Source of the DNA: Cytophaga aurantiaca DSM 3654
Lineage (GTDB): Bacteria; Bacteroidota; Bacteroidia; Cytophagales; Cytophagaceae
Length of the DNA: 64,000 nt
NCBI RefSeq assembly: GCF_000379725.1
Contig: NZ_KB903665.1
Coordinates: 76,328 to 140,327 of the forward strand
Reading direction: 5' to 3'
The position numbers and the translations under genes are program-made. The notes under the pieces were generated by a model that did not search any database, was not told where the DNA came from, and saw nothing but the letters and a program-made list of their open reading frames with translations. The first letter of the stretch is position 1. Every line of letters starts with the position of its first letter. This document shows, one piece after another, positions 44,457 to 53,513 of this stretch.

Positions 44457-46133
44457 TTATATATAATGTTGTTGGATTGTTTTCTTAAAGCGTTTAAACA
44501 CTTCTGTGTTTTTTCTTGAATCGGTTTCTATTTCTAAAATTTTTCCAAACATAGATGGCTGGAAGAAGTCTTCCAGCGCTTTGTTCAGATCATTGAAATT
44601 TTTGCATAAGGTGTATTCCAATCCCTGCTCCGTAGCCAGATGCTTCGCACTTAATGGTTGTTTCGTTTCAAAAAACTCATCCAATTCCGGTAAGGCAGAA
44701 GGACCGTCGATCATCCGGAAGATACCACCTCCGTGGTTATTCAATAAAACAACACGCAGGTTGGATGGTTTATAGTTATTCCAAAAAGCATTGCGATCGT
44801 AGAAGAAGGCCATATCGCCAGTAATTATGGTTACAAGCTGTGTGGTTTTCAATGCATAGCCATATGCAGTACTGATCACTCCATCAATACCGCTTGTGCC
44901 TCTGTTTGCAAATACTTCCGCTGAACGCTGCGTAATACCAATAGTGTTGGCATAACGTACCGACATACTGTTAGCTAAATGAAGCTTGCCAAAAGAGGGA
45001 AGATGGTGCAGCACATCTGCAAGGGCTGTAAATTCATTGAATATTTTTTCCTTCGTATTGAAATCACGGATTGCCGGAACGATGTGTGTCTGTTGTTGTA
45101 TCCAGCGTTGAAGGAATTGATCCTGGGTTGCAGAAGCAATGCTTGTCTGAGAAAGAAACTCATTTAATTGCACCGGAATAATTTCCGTGAGCTGCTGAAA
45201 TACATCCGGTGTTGTTACATCCGGACCTACATACCAATGATCAATTGAATCATTGGTACGGATATACTGTTTCAACCATTTTGATAATAAAGCACCACCA
45301 AAAGATATTACCAGATCCGGCTTTAATTCTTCCAGATCGCTTAAGGGAATTGAAGTGAGCATGGTATCGTGTGTATGGATTACATTACGCACGCCATGCA
45401 GGTTGGAAACAACCTCGCCGATAAAAGGTGCTTTGATGTTGCCGATCTTTAAGCGCAGTGATTCATCATACGGATGTTGACCACCAACAAATAAGATCTT
45501 TTTATAGGAATCTAATTTATGCTGAATGTTTTTCCATTGATCGGTGCTTAATGTATGAACAGGCTGTTCGCGTTTAATAACCGTTGGAGATTCAGAGAAC
45601 GTGATATCCGTTTTAGGATAAAAAGGTTCTCTGAATGGAATGTTAATATGCACTGGCCCTTTCGGGTATGCTTCAGAGATTGAAATTGCTTCGTTTACTT
45701 TGCGGTAGGTTTCCCATTGTGTTGCGGGCAGTTCGTGCTCTGCAGAGAGTTGAAAAAATGCTTTACTGTGTTTGCCGTATATTTCCTGTTGACGAATCGT
45801 TTGTCCGTCGTTCTGATCGATCCATTCAGGTGGTCTGTCTGCCGTTAATATGATTAACGGTACACGCTGATAATACGCTTCTACAACAGCAGGAGCGTAG
45901 TTGTATAAGGCAGAGCCCGATGTGCAGATCAATACCGTAGGTTTTTGAGTCTGTAGTGACATACCTAAGGCAATGAATGCAGCAGAACGTTCGTCGGGTA
46001 CAACTTTGATCTGAAGTTTTTTGTGGCGCGCAAATGCAATGCTTAAAGGTGCACAACGTGAACCCGGCGACAGTACTACATCTGTTACACCATGCTGAAA
46101 AAGTATTTCGGGTATATCGTAGATTGCTTGCAC
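44457..46133 (-). CDS. menD: 2-succinyl-5-enolpyruvyl-6-hydroxy-3-cyclohexene-1-carboxylate synthase
   Basis: A 558-residue ThDP-dependent enzyme that joins isochorismate and 2-oxoglutarate in menaquinone synthesis. Seen: LSPGSRCAPLSIAFARH and VVPDERSAAFIALGMSLQ with the Glu that activates ThDP, CTSGSALYNYAPAVVEA, LTADRPPEWIDQNDGQTIRQ, and the C-terminal diphosphate-binding region TIITGDMAFFYDRNAFWNN. Length is normal. It lies 23 bp after menF on the same strand. The 44278 repeat element lies just after the stop. Confidence 0.96.
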   Translation of the reverse strand: MQAIYDIPEILFQHGVTDVVLSPGSRCAPLSIAFARHKKLQIKVVPDERSAAFIALGMSLQTQKPTVLICTSGSALYNYAPAVVEAYYQRVPLIILTADRPPEWIDQNDGQTIRQQEIYGKHSKAFFQLSAEHELPATQWETYRKVNEAISISEAYPKGPVHINIPFREPFYPKTDITFSESPTVIKREQPVHTLSTDQWKNIQHKLDSYKKILFVGGQHPYDESLRLKIGNIKAPFIGEVVSNLHGVRNVIHTHDTMLTSIPLSDLEELKPDLVISFGGALLSKWLKQYIRTNDSIDHWYVGPDVTTPDVFQQLTEIIPVQLNEFLSQTSIASATQDQFLQRWIQQQTHIVPAIRDFNTKEKIFNEFTALADVLHHLPSFGKLHLANSMSVRYANTIGITQRSAEVFANRGTSGIDGVISTAYGYALKTTQLVTIITGDMAFFYDRNAFWNNYKPSNLRVVLLNNHGGGIFRMIDGPSALPELDEFFETKQPLSAKHLATEQGLEYTLCKNFNDLNKALEDFFQPSMFGKILEIETDSRKNTEVFKRFKKTIQQHYI

Positions 46134-46156
46134 AGTGTTTCTCTAAAAAGTTGAAT

Positions 46157-47368
46157 TTATAAATTACTAAACGCTTTACCGATTACATCCATTTTCAGAT
46201 TCGTTTCATCAAATTCTTTTTGCGCTACAGAGTAGGCTGTAATTCCAGCTCCTGCATATAACGTAATACTGTTTGAATGAATCTGTGCACAGCGCAATGT
46301 TACATAAAGAGCCGTTTCTCTATCCATGTTCACCGGTCCGGAGTAACCGCTGAATAAATTGCGATCGAAATGTTCGTATTGTTCAATGAATTCGGTTGCA
46401 GGTTTTTTAGGCATTCCGCATACCGCTGAAGTCGGGTGCAGCAGCTGCAGCATGGTTGTTCCAAGTTCCTGCATGTTTACTTCGGTTGTATTCGCTGTGT
46501 AAACAGTTTTTAAATGCAGCAGATTACCGGACTGAATGGTACGCGGACCTTCTTCAATGTATTCGCGTAAACGTATTGTTTTAAAACAATTAATGATGTA
46601 TCTGCCAACCAATGCCTGTTCTTCAATTTCTTTATGCGTCCAGGATACATCACGGATCGGAATATCGGGATTGTATTTTTGTGTACCTGCAAGCGCAACG
46701 GTTTTGAAAGTACCATCGCTATCTGTTGCCAATAATAATTCAGGTGTAGCACTGATCCACAAACCTGTTTCAGGATGAAAGAAAATTGCTACATACGCCA
46801 ACGGATACTGTTTGCGCAGATTCAATACAACGGTTTCCAGATCAGCAAGCGATATCGGTTGTTCTTTCGAACGTGCCAATACAACTTTCTGCAATTCGGT
46901 TTCTATAATAACTTTCTTTGCAGCTTCAACGCCGGCAATATAATCATGATCCGTAGAAGTATTTTGAATTGTTTTCTCAGGAAGCAGATCTGCTAAAGAC
47001 AAACCCTTTGTCTGGCTGCTTGTCTGAAACACATCCTCCAGAATCATTGAATATTCGGGCTGTGCTTCACTGTTTACGGTTTCTCCAACCTGGATATGTA
47101 TTTTTTTCTGTATAAAATATTTTGCAGCATTTGATTTGAATGGAGCAATCAAAAAACCCGAAGGCAATTTATACAGGTAAGGCGTTTTATTTTCGGCAAG
47201 CTCTAAAGGTTCCGGGTCTAGTATGATGTCCCAGCTTTTTGATTCCGGACAAGACCAGCAGGCAATTGCATACGAGCGTTGCATGGCAGTATATAAGCTG
47301 CCTTTGATCAAATCTTTTTTACAAAGATTCTCCGATATGTCTGTCTGTACAACTGTTGAAGAATTCAT
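46157..47368 (-). CDS. menF: Isochorismate synthase
   Basis: A 403-residue chorismate-utilising enzyme. The chorismate_bind domain fills residues ~140-400: VVLARSKEQPI, YVAIFFHPETGLWISATPELL, ALAGTQKY, VSWTHKEIEEQALVGRYI, TVYTANT, LHPTSAVCGMPKKPATEFI, LFSGYSGPVNMD and YAGAGITAYSVAQKEFDE with the Mg-binding Glu. Its position directly before menD supports isochorismate synthase for menaquinone rather than anthranilate or salicylate synthesis. It starts 1 bp after the hotdog thioesterase gene. Confidence 0.94.
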   Translation of the reverse strand: MNSSTVVQTDISENLCKKDLIKGSLYTAMQRSYAIACWSCPESKSWDIILDPEPLELAENKTPYLYKLPSGFLIAPFKSNAAKYFIQKKIHIQVGETVNSEAQPEYSMILEDVFQTSSQTKGLSLADLLPEKTIQNTSTDHDYIAGVEAAKKVIIETELQKVVLARSKEQPISLADLETVVLNLRKQYPLAYVAIFFHPETGLWISATPELLLATDSDGTFKTVALAGTQKYNPDIPIRDVSWTHKEIEEQALVGRYIINCFKTIRLREYIEEGPRTIQSGNLLHLKTVYTANTTEVNMQELGTTMLQLLHPTSAVCGMPKKPATEFIEQYEHFDRNLFSGYSGPVNMDRETALYVTLRCAQIHSNSITLYAGAGITAYSVAQKEFDETNLKMDVIGKAFSNL

Positions 47369-47369
47369 A

Positions 47370-47789
47370 CTACTTTTTATCCAACACCATTACAGTTAAT
47401 CTGCTGCTACAAACCAGTTGTTGTTGATCGTTTGTTATATCAATGTTCCAGATATGTGTCTTTCCGCCTTTGTGTATCAAGACTGCTTTGCCTGTAACAA
47501 TGCCGTCTTTTGCAGCACGAACATGATTGCATGAAAGATTCAATCCCACACAAGCCTGCGTTTTCACATCTACACATAAATACGAACCGATGCTGCCAAG
47601 TGTTTCGGCCAATACTCCGGATGCGCCGCCATGCAGCAATCCCATCGGTTGTTTGGTACGGTTATCAACCGGCATGGTACCACAGATATAATCGGTACCC
47701 ACTTCAGTAAATACAATTCCAAGGTGTTCACCTATGGTGTTCACACTCATTTTATTTAATTCTTCAAGTGTTATGTTTGTATTTATCAT
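47370..47789 (-). CDS. PaaI/MenI-type hotdog thioesterase
   Basis: A 139-residue hotdog-fold thioesterase. ATG 47789 is preferred over the TTG five codons upstream. Seen: MPVDNRTKQPMGLLHGGASG then VLAETLGSIGSYL, with HGG and the catalytic Glu typical of the YbdB/PaaI/DHNA-CoA thioesterase group, and HVRAAKDGIVTGKAVLIHKG. As the first gene before menF and menD, it is most likely the 1,4-dihydroxy-2-naphthoyl-CoA thioesterase (MenI function); sequence alone would also allow a general acyl-CoA role. Confidence 0.88.
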   Translation of the reverse strand: MINTNITLEELNKMSVNTIGEHLGIVFTEVGTDYICGTMPVDNRTKQPMGLLHGGASGVLAETLGSIGSYLCVDVKTQACVGLNLSCNHVRAAKDGIVTGKAVLIHKGGKTHIWNIDITNDQQQLVCSSRLTVMVLDKK

Positions 47790-47817
47790 TATACTTGTAA
47801 GCAAGATTGAAGGCTAA

Positions 47818-47845
47818 CAAAAGTAGAATAATTTTGAGTACCAAA
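47818..47845 (-). promoter_or_regulatory. Candidate promoter of the menaquinone operon
   Basis: Read on the minus strand, TTTG at 47845-47842 and TACTTTTG at 47825-47818 (exact TAnnTTTG) with a 16-bp spacer, shorter than the usual 19-20. A leader of about 20 nt would precede the thioesterase gene. Confidence 0.4.
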
Positions 47846-48454
47846 AAAATATACCTTGTCCGTCATGGACAAACTGAATTCAATAAAAAGGGAATCGTAC
47901 AAGGCAGTGCCGTAAACTCATCTTTGAATGATACCGGTCGTGCTCAGGCAGATGCATTTTATCAAGCCTACAAACACATTCCGTTTGATGTTGTGTACAC
48001 CTCTGCTTTAAACAGAAGTATTGAATCTGTACAGGCGTTTATTGATGAATCCATTCCGCATTACATTCGTCCGGGTTTAAATGAGATCAGCTGGGGAGAT
48101 ATGGATGGTAAACTTGCTACAGCAACCGAACACAATGAATATAAAGATCTTCTGCAACGTTGGCAGCAGGGAGATATAGAATTCAAAATGTGGGGCGGAG
48201 AAAGTCCGGTGGATGTACAGAGACGACAAGAACCTGTGATACAAGAGATTTTGAATTCTGAGTATGAAACCATATTGATGTGCATGCACGGCAGGGCAAT
48301 CCGTATCTTATTAAGCCATATTACGAATACCAGTCTTGCGAAGATGGATCAATTTGAACACAGTAATCTGTGTTTGTATGTACTGGAAGGTATAGGGGAA
48401 AGAATTGAAATTGTTTGCAGTAACGACCAGCGGCATTTGCTTGGCTTGGCTTAA
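47834..48454 (+). CDS. Histidine phosphatase (phosphoglycerate mutase-like)
   Basis: A 206-residue histidine phosphatase with the phosphohistidine loop KKIYLVRHGQTEFN, then GIVQGSAVNSSLNDTGRAQA, the YTSALNRSIESVQAFI region, NEISWGDMDGK with the general acid Glu, and the second catalytic His in LMCMHGRAIRILL. Such enzymes hydrolyse small phosphoesters (for instance sugar phosphates or alpha-ribazole phosphate). No ATG is present: TTG at 47834 gives a compact start; TTG at 47807 would add nine residues and lie nearer the divergent gene. The 5' end is uncertain. Confidence 0.85.
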   Translation: MSTKKIYLVRHGQTEFNKKGIVQGSAVNSSLNDTGRAQADAFYQAYKHIPFDVVYTSALNRSIESVQAFIDESIPHYIRPGLNEISWGDMDGKLATATEHNEYKDLLQRWQQGDIEFKMWGGESPVDVQRRQEPVIQEILNSEYETILMCMHGRAIRILLSHITNTSLAKMDQFEHSNLCLYVLEGIGERIEIVCSNDQRHLLGLA

Positions 48455-48641
48455 ATTTCCTTGGGAAACCTAAAAAATCAAGTTGTTGTTAAAGAAAGAA
48501 AATTAGAATCGGATTAGGATCTAAAAGCAATCGGTTAACAAACAGTCCTTTAAATGAGGACGAAGAATTTAAAAAAGAAAACTACGAAAAAGTACGTAGA
48601 TAAATTCTATACTTAGTAGTGGGAATTTATTGTAAAAACCG

Positions 48642-48649
48642 TATTTTTG
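48642..48649 (+). promoter_or_regulatory. Candidate -7 box (TATTTTTG) of pdhC
   Basis: TATTTTTG fits TAnnTTTG and would start transcription near 48655, about 30 nt before the ATG at 48686. No matching TTTG lies at -33. Confidence 0.4.
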
Positions 48650-48685
48650 AATTCTAAGCATACGTTTAATCTCTATAGAAAGATA

Positions 48686-50338
48686 ATGGCAGAATTGATT
48701 AAAATGCCTAAAATGAGCGATACCATGACAGAAGGTGTGATCGCGGCATGGCACAAAAAAGTAGGAGATAAGGTGAAATCCGGCGACCTGTTAGCAGAAG
48801 TTGAAACGGATAAGGCGACCATGGAAATGGAATCTTATGAAGATGGAACGCTCCTATATATCGCAGCTGAAGCAAAAAGTGCAGTACCTATCGATGGTGT
48901 AATTGCAGTTATTGGTAAAGACGGTGAGAATATTGATGCCCTGTTAAGTCAGATCAAAAATGGTGGTGCTCCGGCAGCTGCTCCAAAGGCAGAAGCTAAA
49001 GCAGAAGCGCCGGCAGCAGTAGCTGAACAGGCAGCATCTTCTGCACCGGCGGTAGATCTTTCTTCTATCAAAGCGGAAGCTATTTTAATGCCTAAAATGA
49101 GCGATACAATGGTTGAAGGAACGATTGTAGCATGGCATAAAAAAGTAGGCGATGCAGTTAAATCTGGTGAGTTGCTTGCAGAAGTAGCTACAGATAAAGC
49201 TACCATGGAAATGGAATCGTATGAAGACGGTACGCTTCTTCACATTGCGGTAAACGAAGGTGACGCAGTTAAAATCGATGGACTTATTGCCATTATTGGT
49301 GCAAAAGGAACAGATGTAACTCCGATCATCAACGCATATAAAAACGGTAAACCTTCTGCAGCTCCGGCAGCAGCAAGCGCACCGGCTAAAACAGAATCAG
49401 CTTCTGCACCTGCAGCAGCAAGTGCTCCGGCATCTAACGGTTCTGCATCTTCAGATGAAAGATCTAAAATTTCTCCCTTAGCTCGTAAAATTGCTTCGGA
49501 TAAAGGAATCGATATCAGACAGGTTAAAGGTACAGGTGATCACGGGCGTGTTGTAAAACGCGACGTTGAGAACTTCAAAGCAGCTCCTGCAGAAGCAGCA
49601 CCGGCCAAAGGTGCAAGTGCTCCGGCAGCAGCTTCTTTACCAAATGTTGTTGGTCAGGAAAGCTTTGATGAAGTACCGGTTTCGCAAATGCGTAAAGTAA
49701 TTGTGAAGCGTTTATCTGAAAGCTTATTTACTGCTCCGCACTTCTACTTAACCATGGAAATCAACATGGATAAGGCAATTGAAGCACGTGGCAGCATCAA
49801 CGAAGTAGCTACTGCGAAAGTATCGTTCAACGATATGGTTATTCGTGCATCAGCAGCTGCACTTCGCAAACACCCTATGGTAAATGCTTCATGGCAGGGA
49901 GATAAAATCCGCGTGAATCACCACATCCACATCGGTGTTGCTATTGCAATTGAAGACGGTTTAGTAGTTCCGGTAGTTCGTTTTGCAGATTCTAAATCAC
50001 TATCTCATATTTCTCAGGAAGTAAAAGAACTTGGAGCGAAAGCAAAGAGCAAAAAAATTCAACCGGCAGATATGTCTGGTAATACCTTCACGATTTCAAA
50101 TTTAGGTATGTTTGGTATTGATGAATTTACATCAATCATCAACTCCCCGGATGCATGTATCTTATCTGTAGGTGGGATCAAACAAACACCGATCGTTAAA
50201 AACGGACAGATTGTAGTTGGTAACATCATGAAAGTAACACTTGCTTGCGATCACCGTGTAGTAGATGGTGCAGTAGGTTCAGCGTTCTTACAGACATTGA
50301 AAAGCTACCTTGAAGATCCGGTTCGTATATTAGCGTAA
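48686..50338 (+). CDS. pdhC: Pyruvate dehydrogenase E2, dihydrolipoamide acetyltransferase
   Basis: A 550-residue E2 subunit. Two nearly identical lipoyl domains (residues ~1-77 and ~132-208) each carry the lipoylation Lys in ETDKATMEMES / ATDKATMEMES, separated and followed by Ala/Pro-rich flexible linkers. A subunit-binding domain (ISPLARKIASDKGIDIRQVK) leads to the catalytic acetyltransferase core ending DHRVVDGAVG with the active-site His. The second lipoyl domain is a close internal duplication of the first. Start ATG 48686 is chosen because the TTG at 48647 overlaps the -7 box. E1 and E3 genes are not in the window. Confidence 0.96.
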   Translation: MAELIKMPKMSDTMTEGVIAAWHKKVGDKVKSGDLLAEVETDKATMEMESYEDGTLLYIAAEAKSAVPIDGVIAVIGKDGENIDALLSQIKNGGAPAAAPKAEAKAEAPAAVAEQAASSAPAVDLSSIKAEAILMPKMSDTMVEGTIVAWHKKVGDAVKSGELLAEVATDKATMEMESYEDGTLLHIAVNEGDAVKIDGLIAIIGAKGTDVTPIINAYKNGKPSAAPAAASAPAKTESASAPAAASAPASNGSASSDERSKISPLARKIASDKGIDIRQVKGTGDHGRVVKRDVENFKAAPAEAAPAKGASAPAAASLPNVVGQESFDEVPVSQMRKVIVKRLSESLFTAPHFYLTMEINMDKAIEARGSINEVATAKVSFNDMVIRASAAALRKHPMVNASWQGDKIRVNHHIHIGVAIAIEDGLVVPVVRFADSKSLSHISQEVKELGAKAKSKKIQPADMSGNTFTISNLGMFGIDEFTSIINSPDACILSVGGIKQTPIVKNGQIVVGNIMKVTLACDHRVVDGAVGSAFLQTLKSYLEDPVRILA

Positions 50339-50339
50339 T

Positions 50340-50363
50340 AGTGGTCAGTTGTCAGTGATCAGT
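50340..50363 (+). repeat. AGTGGNCAGT-type 3'-end repeat
   Basis: AGTGGTCAGT-TGTCAGTGATCAGT begins 2 bases after the pdhC stop. The same family occurs at 19893, 60633 and 60738. Confidence 0.75.
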
Positions 50364-50392
50364 AGAGAAGAGTTCTTCTTATATTCTTATAC

Positions 50393-50431
50393 AAAATAAA
50401 ATGCCACCTGAGTAAGGTGGCATTTTATTTT
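50393..50431 (+). terminator. pdhC terminator
   Basis: AAAATAAAATGCCACC at 50393-50408 pairs perfectly with GGTGGCATTTTATTTT at 50416-50431. A GTG inside the right arm opens a frame into the next gene but is only terminator sequence. Confidence 0.93.
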
Positions 50432-50455
50432 AAATGTCCTTTTCAAAATCATTTT

Positions 50456-51112
50456 ATGAAAAAAATAACATTAGCATTCTTCGTTGTTATCACTTTATGT
50501 ATTTCCTGTTCTAAGCCTAAAGGAGCTTCAGCTTCTTCCGGAAATACAGTCATGCTATATTCCTATGAATCTTCAAGAGGTGATGCAGTATTCAGCAGGA
50601 TTGTTCCCAATAACAATGGCGGGTTGGCTGAAGACATTCATTTGTACGCATGGACTCAGAATGATATTCTGAATATTAATCGGGTTACATTGGATTTTAA
50701 CACCTCTAATATTTCACAGAATGTGAAAATCAAATCTGCTTATTTGAATCTGTATTTTAATCCGACATCAAAATACGATAAAGTTTTACCAGGAGATGGT
50801 AACTCAGGTAATGTTGGTTTTATGATTGAACAAATAACATCTGAATGGAATGAAACAACCGTTACATGGAAAACACAGCCTGAAGCTACAGCTGTCGATA
50901 GAGTGTTAGTAGAGAAGAAAACGGATGCGAAAGCAAATTATTTAAAGCTGGATGTGACAAAGCTTGTTCAGAACATGATCAATAAACCAACCGATGAACG
51001 TTTCGGCTTCTTGTTAAAGCTTGCAAAAGAAGAACCGTACAATGTATATTTCTTTGCTTCGGGTAATCATCCGGAAGTGAGTATTCGACCTTCTTTGCAG
51101 ATAACGTATTGA
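50456..51112 (+). CDS. DNRLRE-domain lipoprotein
   Basis: A 218-residue lipoprotein: MKKITLAFFVVITLCISCSK with lipidation at the Cys before SKP. The rest is a DNRLRE beta-sandwich: VTLDFNTSNI, KIKSAYLNLYFNP, ITSEWNETTVTWKTQPEA, LDVTKLVQNMINKPTDERFG and the terminal GNHPEVSIRPSLQITY. The W-x-E-x-T-V-x-W core is the hallmark of the family, which occurs in surface-exposed proteins. Start ATG 50456; the frame upstream is terminator DNA. It converges on the beta-barrel gene with only 18 bp between stops. Confidence 0.85.
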   Translation: MKKITLAFFVVITLCISCSKPKGASASSGNTVMLYSYESSRGDAVFSRIVPNNNGGLAEDIHLYAWTQNDILNINRVTLDFNTSNISQNVKIKSAYLNLYFNPTSKYDKVLPGDGNSGNVGFMIEQITSEWNETTVTWKTQPEATAVDRVLVEKKTDAKANYLKLDVTKLVQNMINKPTDERFGFLLKLAKEEPYNVYFFASGNHPEVSIRPSLQITY

Positions 51113-51130
51113 ACTCATCCGTTTGGTTCG

Positions 51131-52351
51131 TTAAAATATTTCACCGACATCCAGGTAGAATCCGTTTGAATGCTTTAGGCCAATAGCAAAATCAATCAAC
51201 AGATTGGTATTGGAATCTTTATTTAATTTTACACGAAGGCCAGCGCCTACAGCCGGATACACATATTTGTACTTACCGTTTCCCGGTTCTGAATAGGTGG
51301 CGGCATTCACAAATAATACACCTCCCAATAAACCATTTTTTGTGATCCGGTAACGGTATTCTGCTTCTGCATACAGCATATTGATGCTCCTGAATCTGCC
51401 TTGCACATAACCACGCGCGGTATTGGTATACGTGTCCCAGCCATTGCTTGGGAGAAGGAGATACGGAGCAGTTCCCTTGGGTGCTCCCCAGTAAAACAGC
51501 CAGAAGCCTAAAATGTTTTTTCCTTTTGACGGCAATTGAATGTACTTTCTGAAATCCGCATAAACAGAGGCCCATGGCTTACTGTTTCCCATAAAGTTAG
51601 GATAGAAGCGGTACACAATATTTACATAACTCCCTTTCTCCGGATTGATGGTGTTTTTACGATTGTCCCATATACATTGCACATTCAATCCATCGGAAAA
51701 TGACTCAGTACCTGTACCAACTCCATACGTTTCAAAATCGCTCGGTGCACTACCGTTCCATTCTTCTTTTATGTTATAAAAATAATCTACATTAACACCG
51801 CCTCCAAAATAAAGCTTGGAGTAAAGATTCCGTAATGCAGATTGATAGAAGCGTACATACGAGAAATCAATCATATTGGCATCTGACTTTTCAGTTCCAC
51901 CTCCTAAGCCATAAGTGTATTGCGGATATTTCATAAACCTCCAGTCGCCAATGAGGTTCCATGAATTATCTTTTAGCCAGATGTTCGAACGAACAGGAAG
52001 TATGAACTGTTTGTTTGCCGTATACGTAGCACTTGTAGCAACAACAGATGCATAGGTAGTTTTAGGATCTCCAGTAAAAAAAACAACATTCGCTGCTAAT
52101 ACAGCAGCAAGACTTGTAGCAGGAGTGTAGCCAACAGCAGGCAATACGGTAATATATACTTTCTTGTCTTTTTTTATTTTAACGGACTGTTTTTCGGGAT
52201 GTTTTTTGAATATAATTTCTATCAGATCTGTTTGACGTATGGAGTCTTTTTTAGAAGTGATGCTATCTTGCGCAACGGATGCATGTATACAATAGATGCA
52301 TGCAAAAAGGTTAATGAAAATTTTTATCAGACCCGATAGCGTAGAAGTCAT
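51131..52351 (-). CDS. Outer-membrane beta-barrel protein (BamA/TamA C-terminal type)
   Basis: A 406-residue exported protein with a signal peptide (cut near HASVAQ) and no POTRA domains. From residue ~70 onwards it shows alternating aromatic/polar strands typical of a 16-strand Omp85-like barrel (surface antigen family): PINPEKGSYVNIVYRFYPN-type strand with GSY, the ARGYVQGRF loop related to the RGF/Y-type VRGY(R) motif of Omp85 lid loops, and AEYRYRITKNGLLGGVLFVN; it ends on Phe. Probably an outer-membrane channel or antigen without the assembly role of BamA. Substrate unknown. Confidence 0.82.
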   Translation of the reverse strand: MTSTLSGLIKIFINLFACIYCIHASVAQDSITSKKDSIRQTDLIEIIFKKHPEKQSVKIKKDKKVYITVLPAVGYTPATSLAAVLAANVVFFTGDPKTTYASVVATSATYTANKQFILPVRSNIWLKDNSWNLIGDWRFMKYPQYTYGLGGGTEKSDANMIDFSYVRFYQSALRNLYSKLYFGGGVNVDYFYNIKEEWNGSAPSDFETYGVGTGTESFSDGLNVQCIWDNRKNTINPEKGSYVNIVYRFYPNFMGNSKPWASVYADFRKYIQLPSKGKNILGFWLFYWGAPKGTAPYLLLPSNGWDTYTNTARGYVQGRFRSINMLYAEAEYRYRITKNGLLGGVLFVNAATYSEPGNGKYKYVYPAVGAGLRVKLNKDSNTNLLIDFAIGLKHSNGFYLDVGEIF

Positions 52352-52511
52352 TGCGTGGCTGGCACATGGAATAGTATGTAGAACAAGTTAAAAAGATTTT
52401 GTGTTGAAGACTAAACTTTGTGTGAAATAAATCGGAGTAGATAAAATCTACTCTAACACCATTCCCATAATATAACAGCGATTGGTGTTAGAGTGGTTTA
52501 AATGATGAAAT

Positions 52512-53264
52512 TCAGTACGCTACCTGTTGAGAGAGCATATTTATTGGCTGTTCGCTAAATGCAACTCTGTGCAATGTTTTAAAATATTTGTACTTCATTT
52601 TTTCTATATATTTTTTAAACCCAACTGCTCCGGCTTTGAATAGTTTTTTATGTGCGTACCATACAACCAGGGAAGTAGCAAAGAAAAAAATAGGGTAGAC
52701 CATGCGGCTTATCAATCGGGTGATTGAAGATTTTGATTGGAATATAATTGTCATTCTTTCCGTTTGAAAATCGATGTGATAGGCTTCATCAATTAATATA
52801 TCTGTGCAGATCTGCTGTAAGAGTTTGCAGCCTGTTGCATTCTTAAGACATTGATAAAATACCTGAGCAGCACTTTCCACGGTAATTACAGCCAATGTCC
52901 AGATCTCCATGTTGGTATTGAAATAGCGGATCTTTCTAAATAAACTATCTCCCCAATCTTTTTTGATCCGTGGCTTACCAATTGCATCGAGATAGCTTCC
53001 TAAATTATTACCGTGTTTTTGTTCTTCCTTAATAAACAGTTTTACCGCATCTATGTAATCCGGATCATTGATATTGTTTGCATAGATCGTTGATGCATGA
53101 ATGAGATGTGTTCCATCAGACGTTTCACCTAATTGCCATGCCTGTAGAGAATTCAATATTGAATCTGTTTCACATTCTGTGATCATGGGAGGACGATTCC
53201 ATTCTACCCGTTGCTCTAATGCATTTGCTTCGAAATGCTCGATCCATTTTTTACTTGTTTTCAT
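52512..53264 (-). CDS. Ferritin-like diiron protein with membrane segment
   Basis: A 250-residue helical protein. The ferritin-like pairs are FIKEEQKHG (ExxH) near residues 76-84 and IDEAYHIDF (ExxH) near 155-163, with a further Glu in TVESAAQVF, a set able to bind two metal ions. A hydrophobic segment follows (residues ~185-205, YPIFFFATSLVVWYA), then a basic amphipathic stretch, so the protein is probably membrane-bound, like some diiron oxidases or rubrerythrin-type proteins. The reaction is unknown. An inverted repeat resembling an operator lies 33 bp upstream of the start. Confidence 0.78.
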   Translation of the reverse strand: MKTSKKWIEHFEANALEQRVEWNRPPMITECETDSILNSLQAWQLGETSDGTHLIHASTIYANNINDPDYIDAVKLFIKEEQKHGNNLGSYLDAIGKPRIKKDWGDSLFRKIRYFNTNMEIWTLAVITVESAAQVFYQCLKNATGCKLLQQICTDILIDEAYHIDFQTERMTIIFQSKSSITRLISRMVYPIFFFATSLVVWYAHKKLFKAGAVGFKKYIEKMKYKYFKTLHRVAFSEQPINMLSQQVAY

Positions 53265-53296
53265 ATTCGTAGTTTTTATTAGTTTTAATTATAAAG

Positions 53297-53315
53297 TACT
53301 TTGTATTTCAAAGTA
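53297..53315. promoter_or_regulatory. TACTTTG-N5-CAAAGTA inverted repeat, candidate operator
   Basis: A perfect 7-bp inverted repeat with a 5-bp spacer, 33 bp upstream of the minus-strand diiron gene. Each half resembles a -7 box (TAnTTTG), so a regulator bound here would cover the promoter. The size and symmetry fit a small winged-helix repressor dimer. Confidence 0.55.
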
Positions 53316-53513
53316 AATGGAATGTTTTGATTAAACAAACAAAATCTCAGGTTATATTATTAAAGTGAGGAAGAGGGTAAACCTGAGAGATCTGAATAAA
53401 TGCATTTACATGATTTTGATAAATAATTGTATGATTCACATATTCAGTATTTTATACTTGCAATTTCGTTTATCAAATTCCATATTGAGGCATCAACCAA
53501 CCAATGAATTACT

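Noticed and set aside
48490-48605. Plus-strand frame ending NEDEEFKKENYEKVRR before pdhC
   Set aside because: It reads like protein but is only about 36 codons from the preceding stop, has no ATG, GTG or TTG, and shows no family; treated as spacer.
50417-50455. GTG start for the DNRLRE lipoprotein
   Set aside because: The 13 extra codons come from the right arm of the pdhC terminator and would hide the lipoprotein signal.
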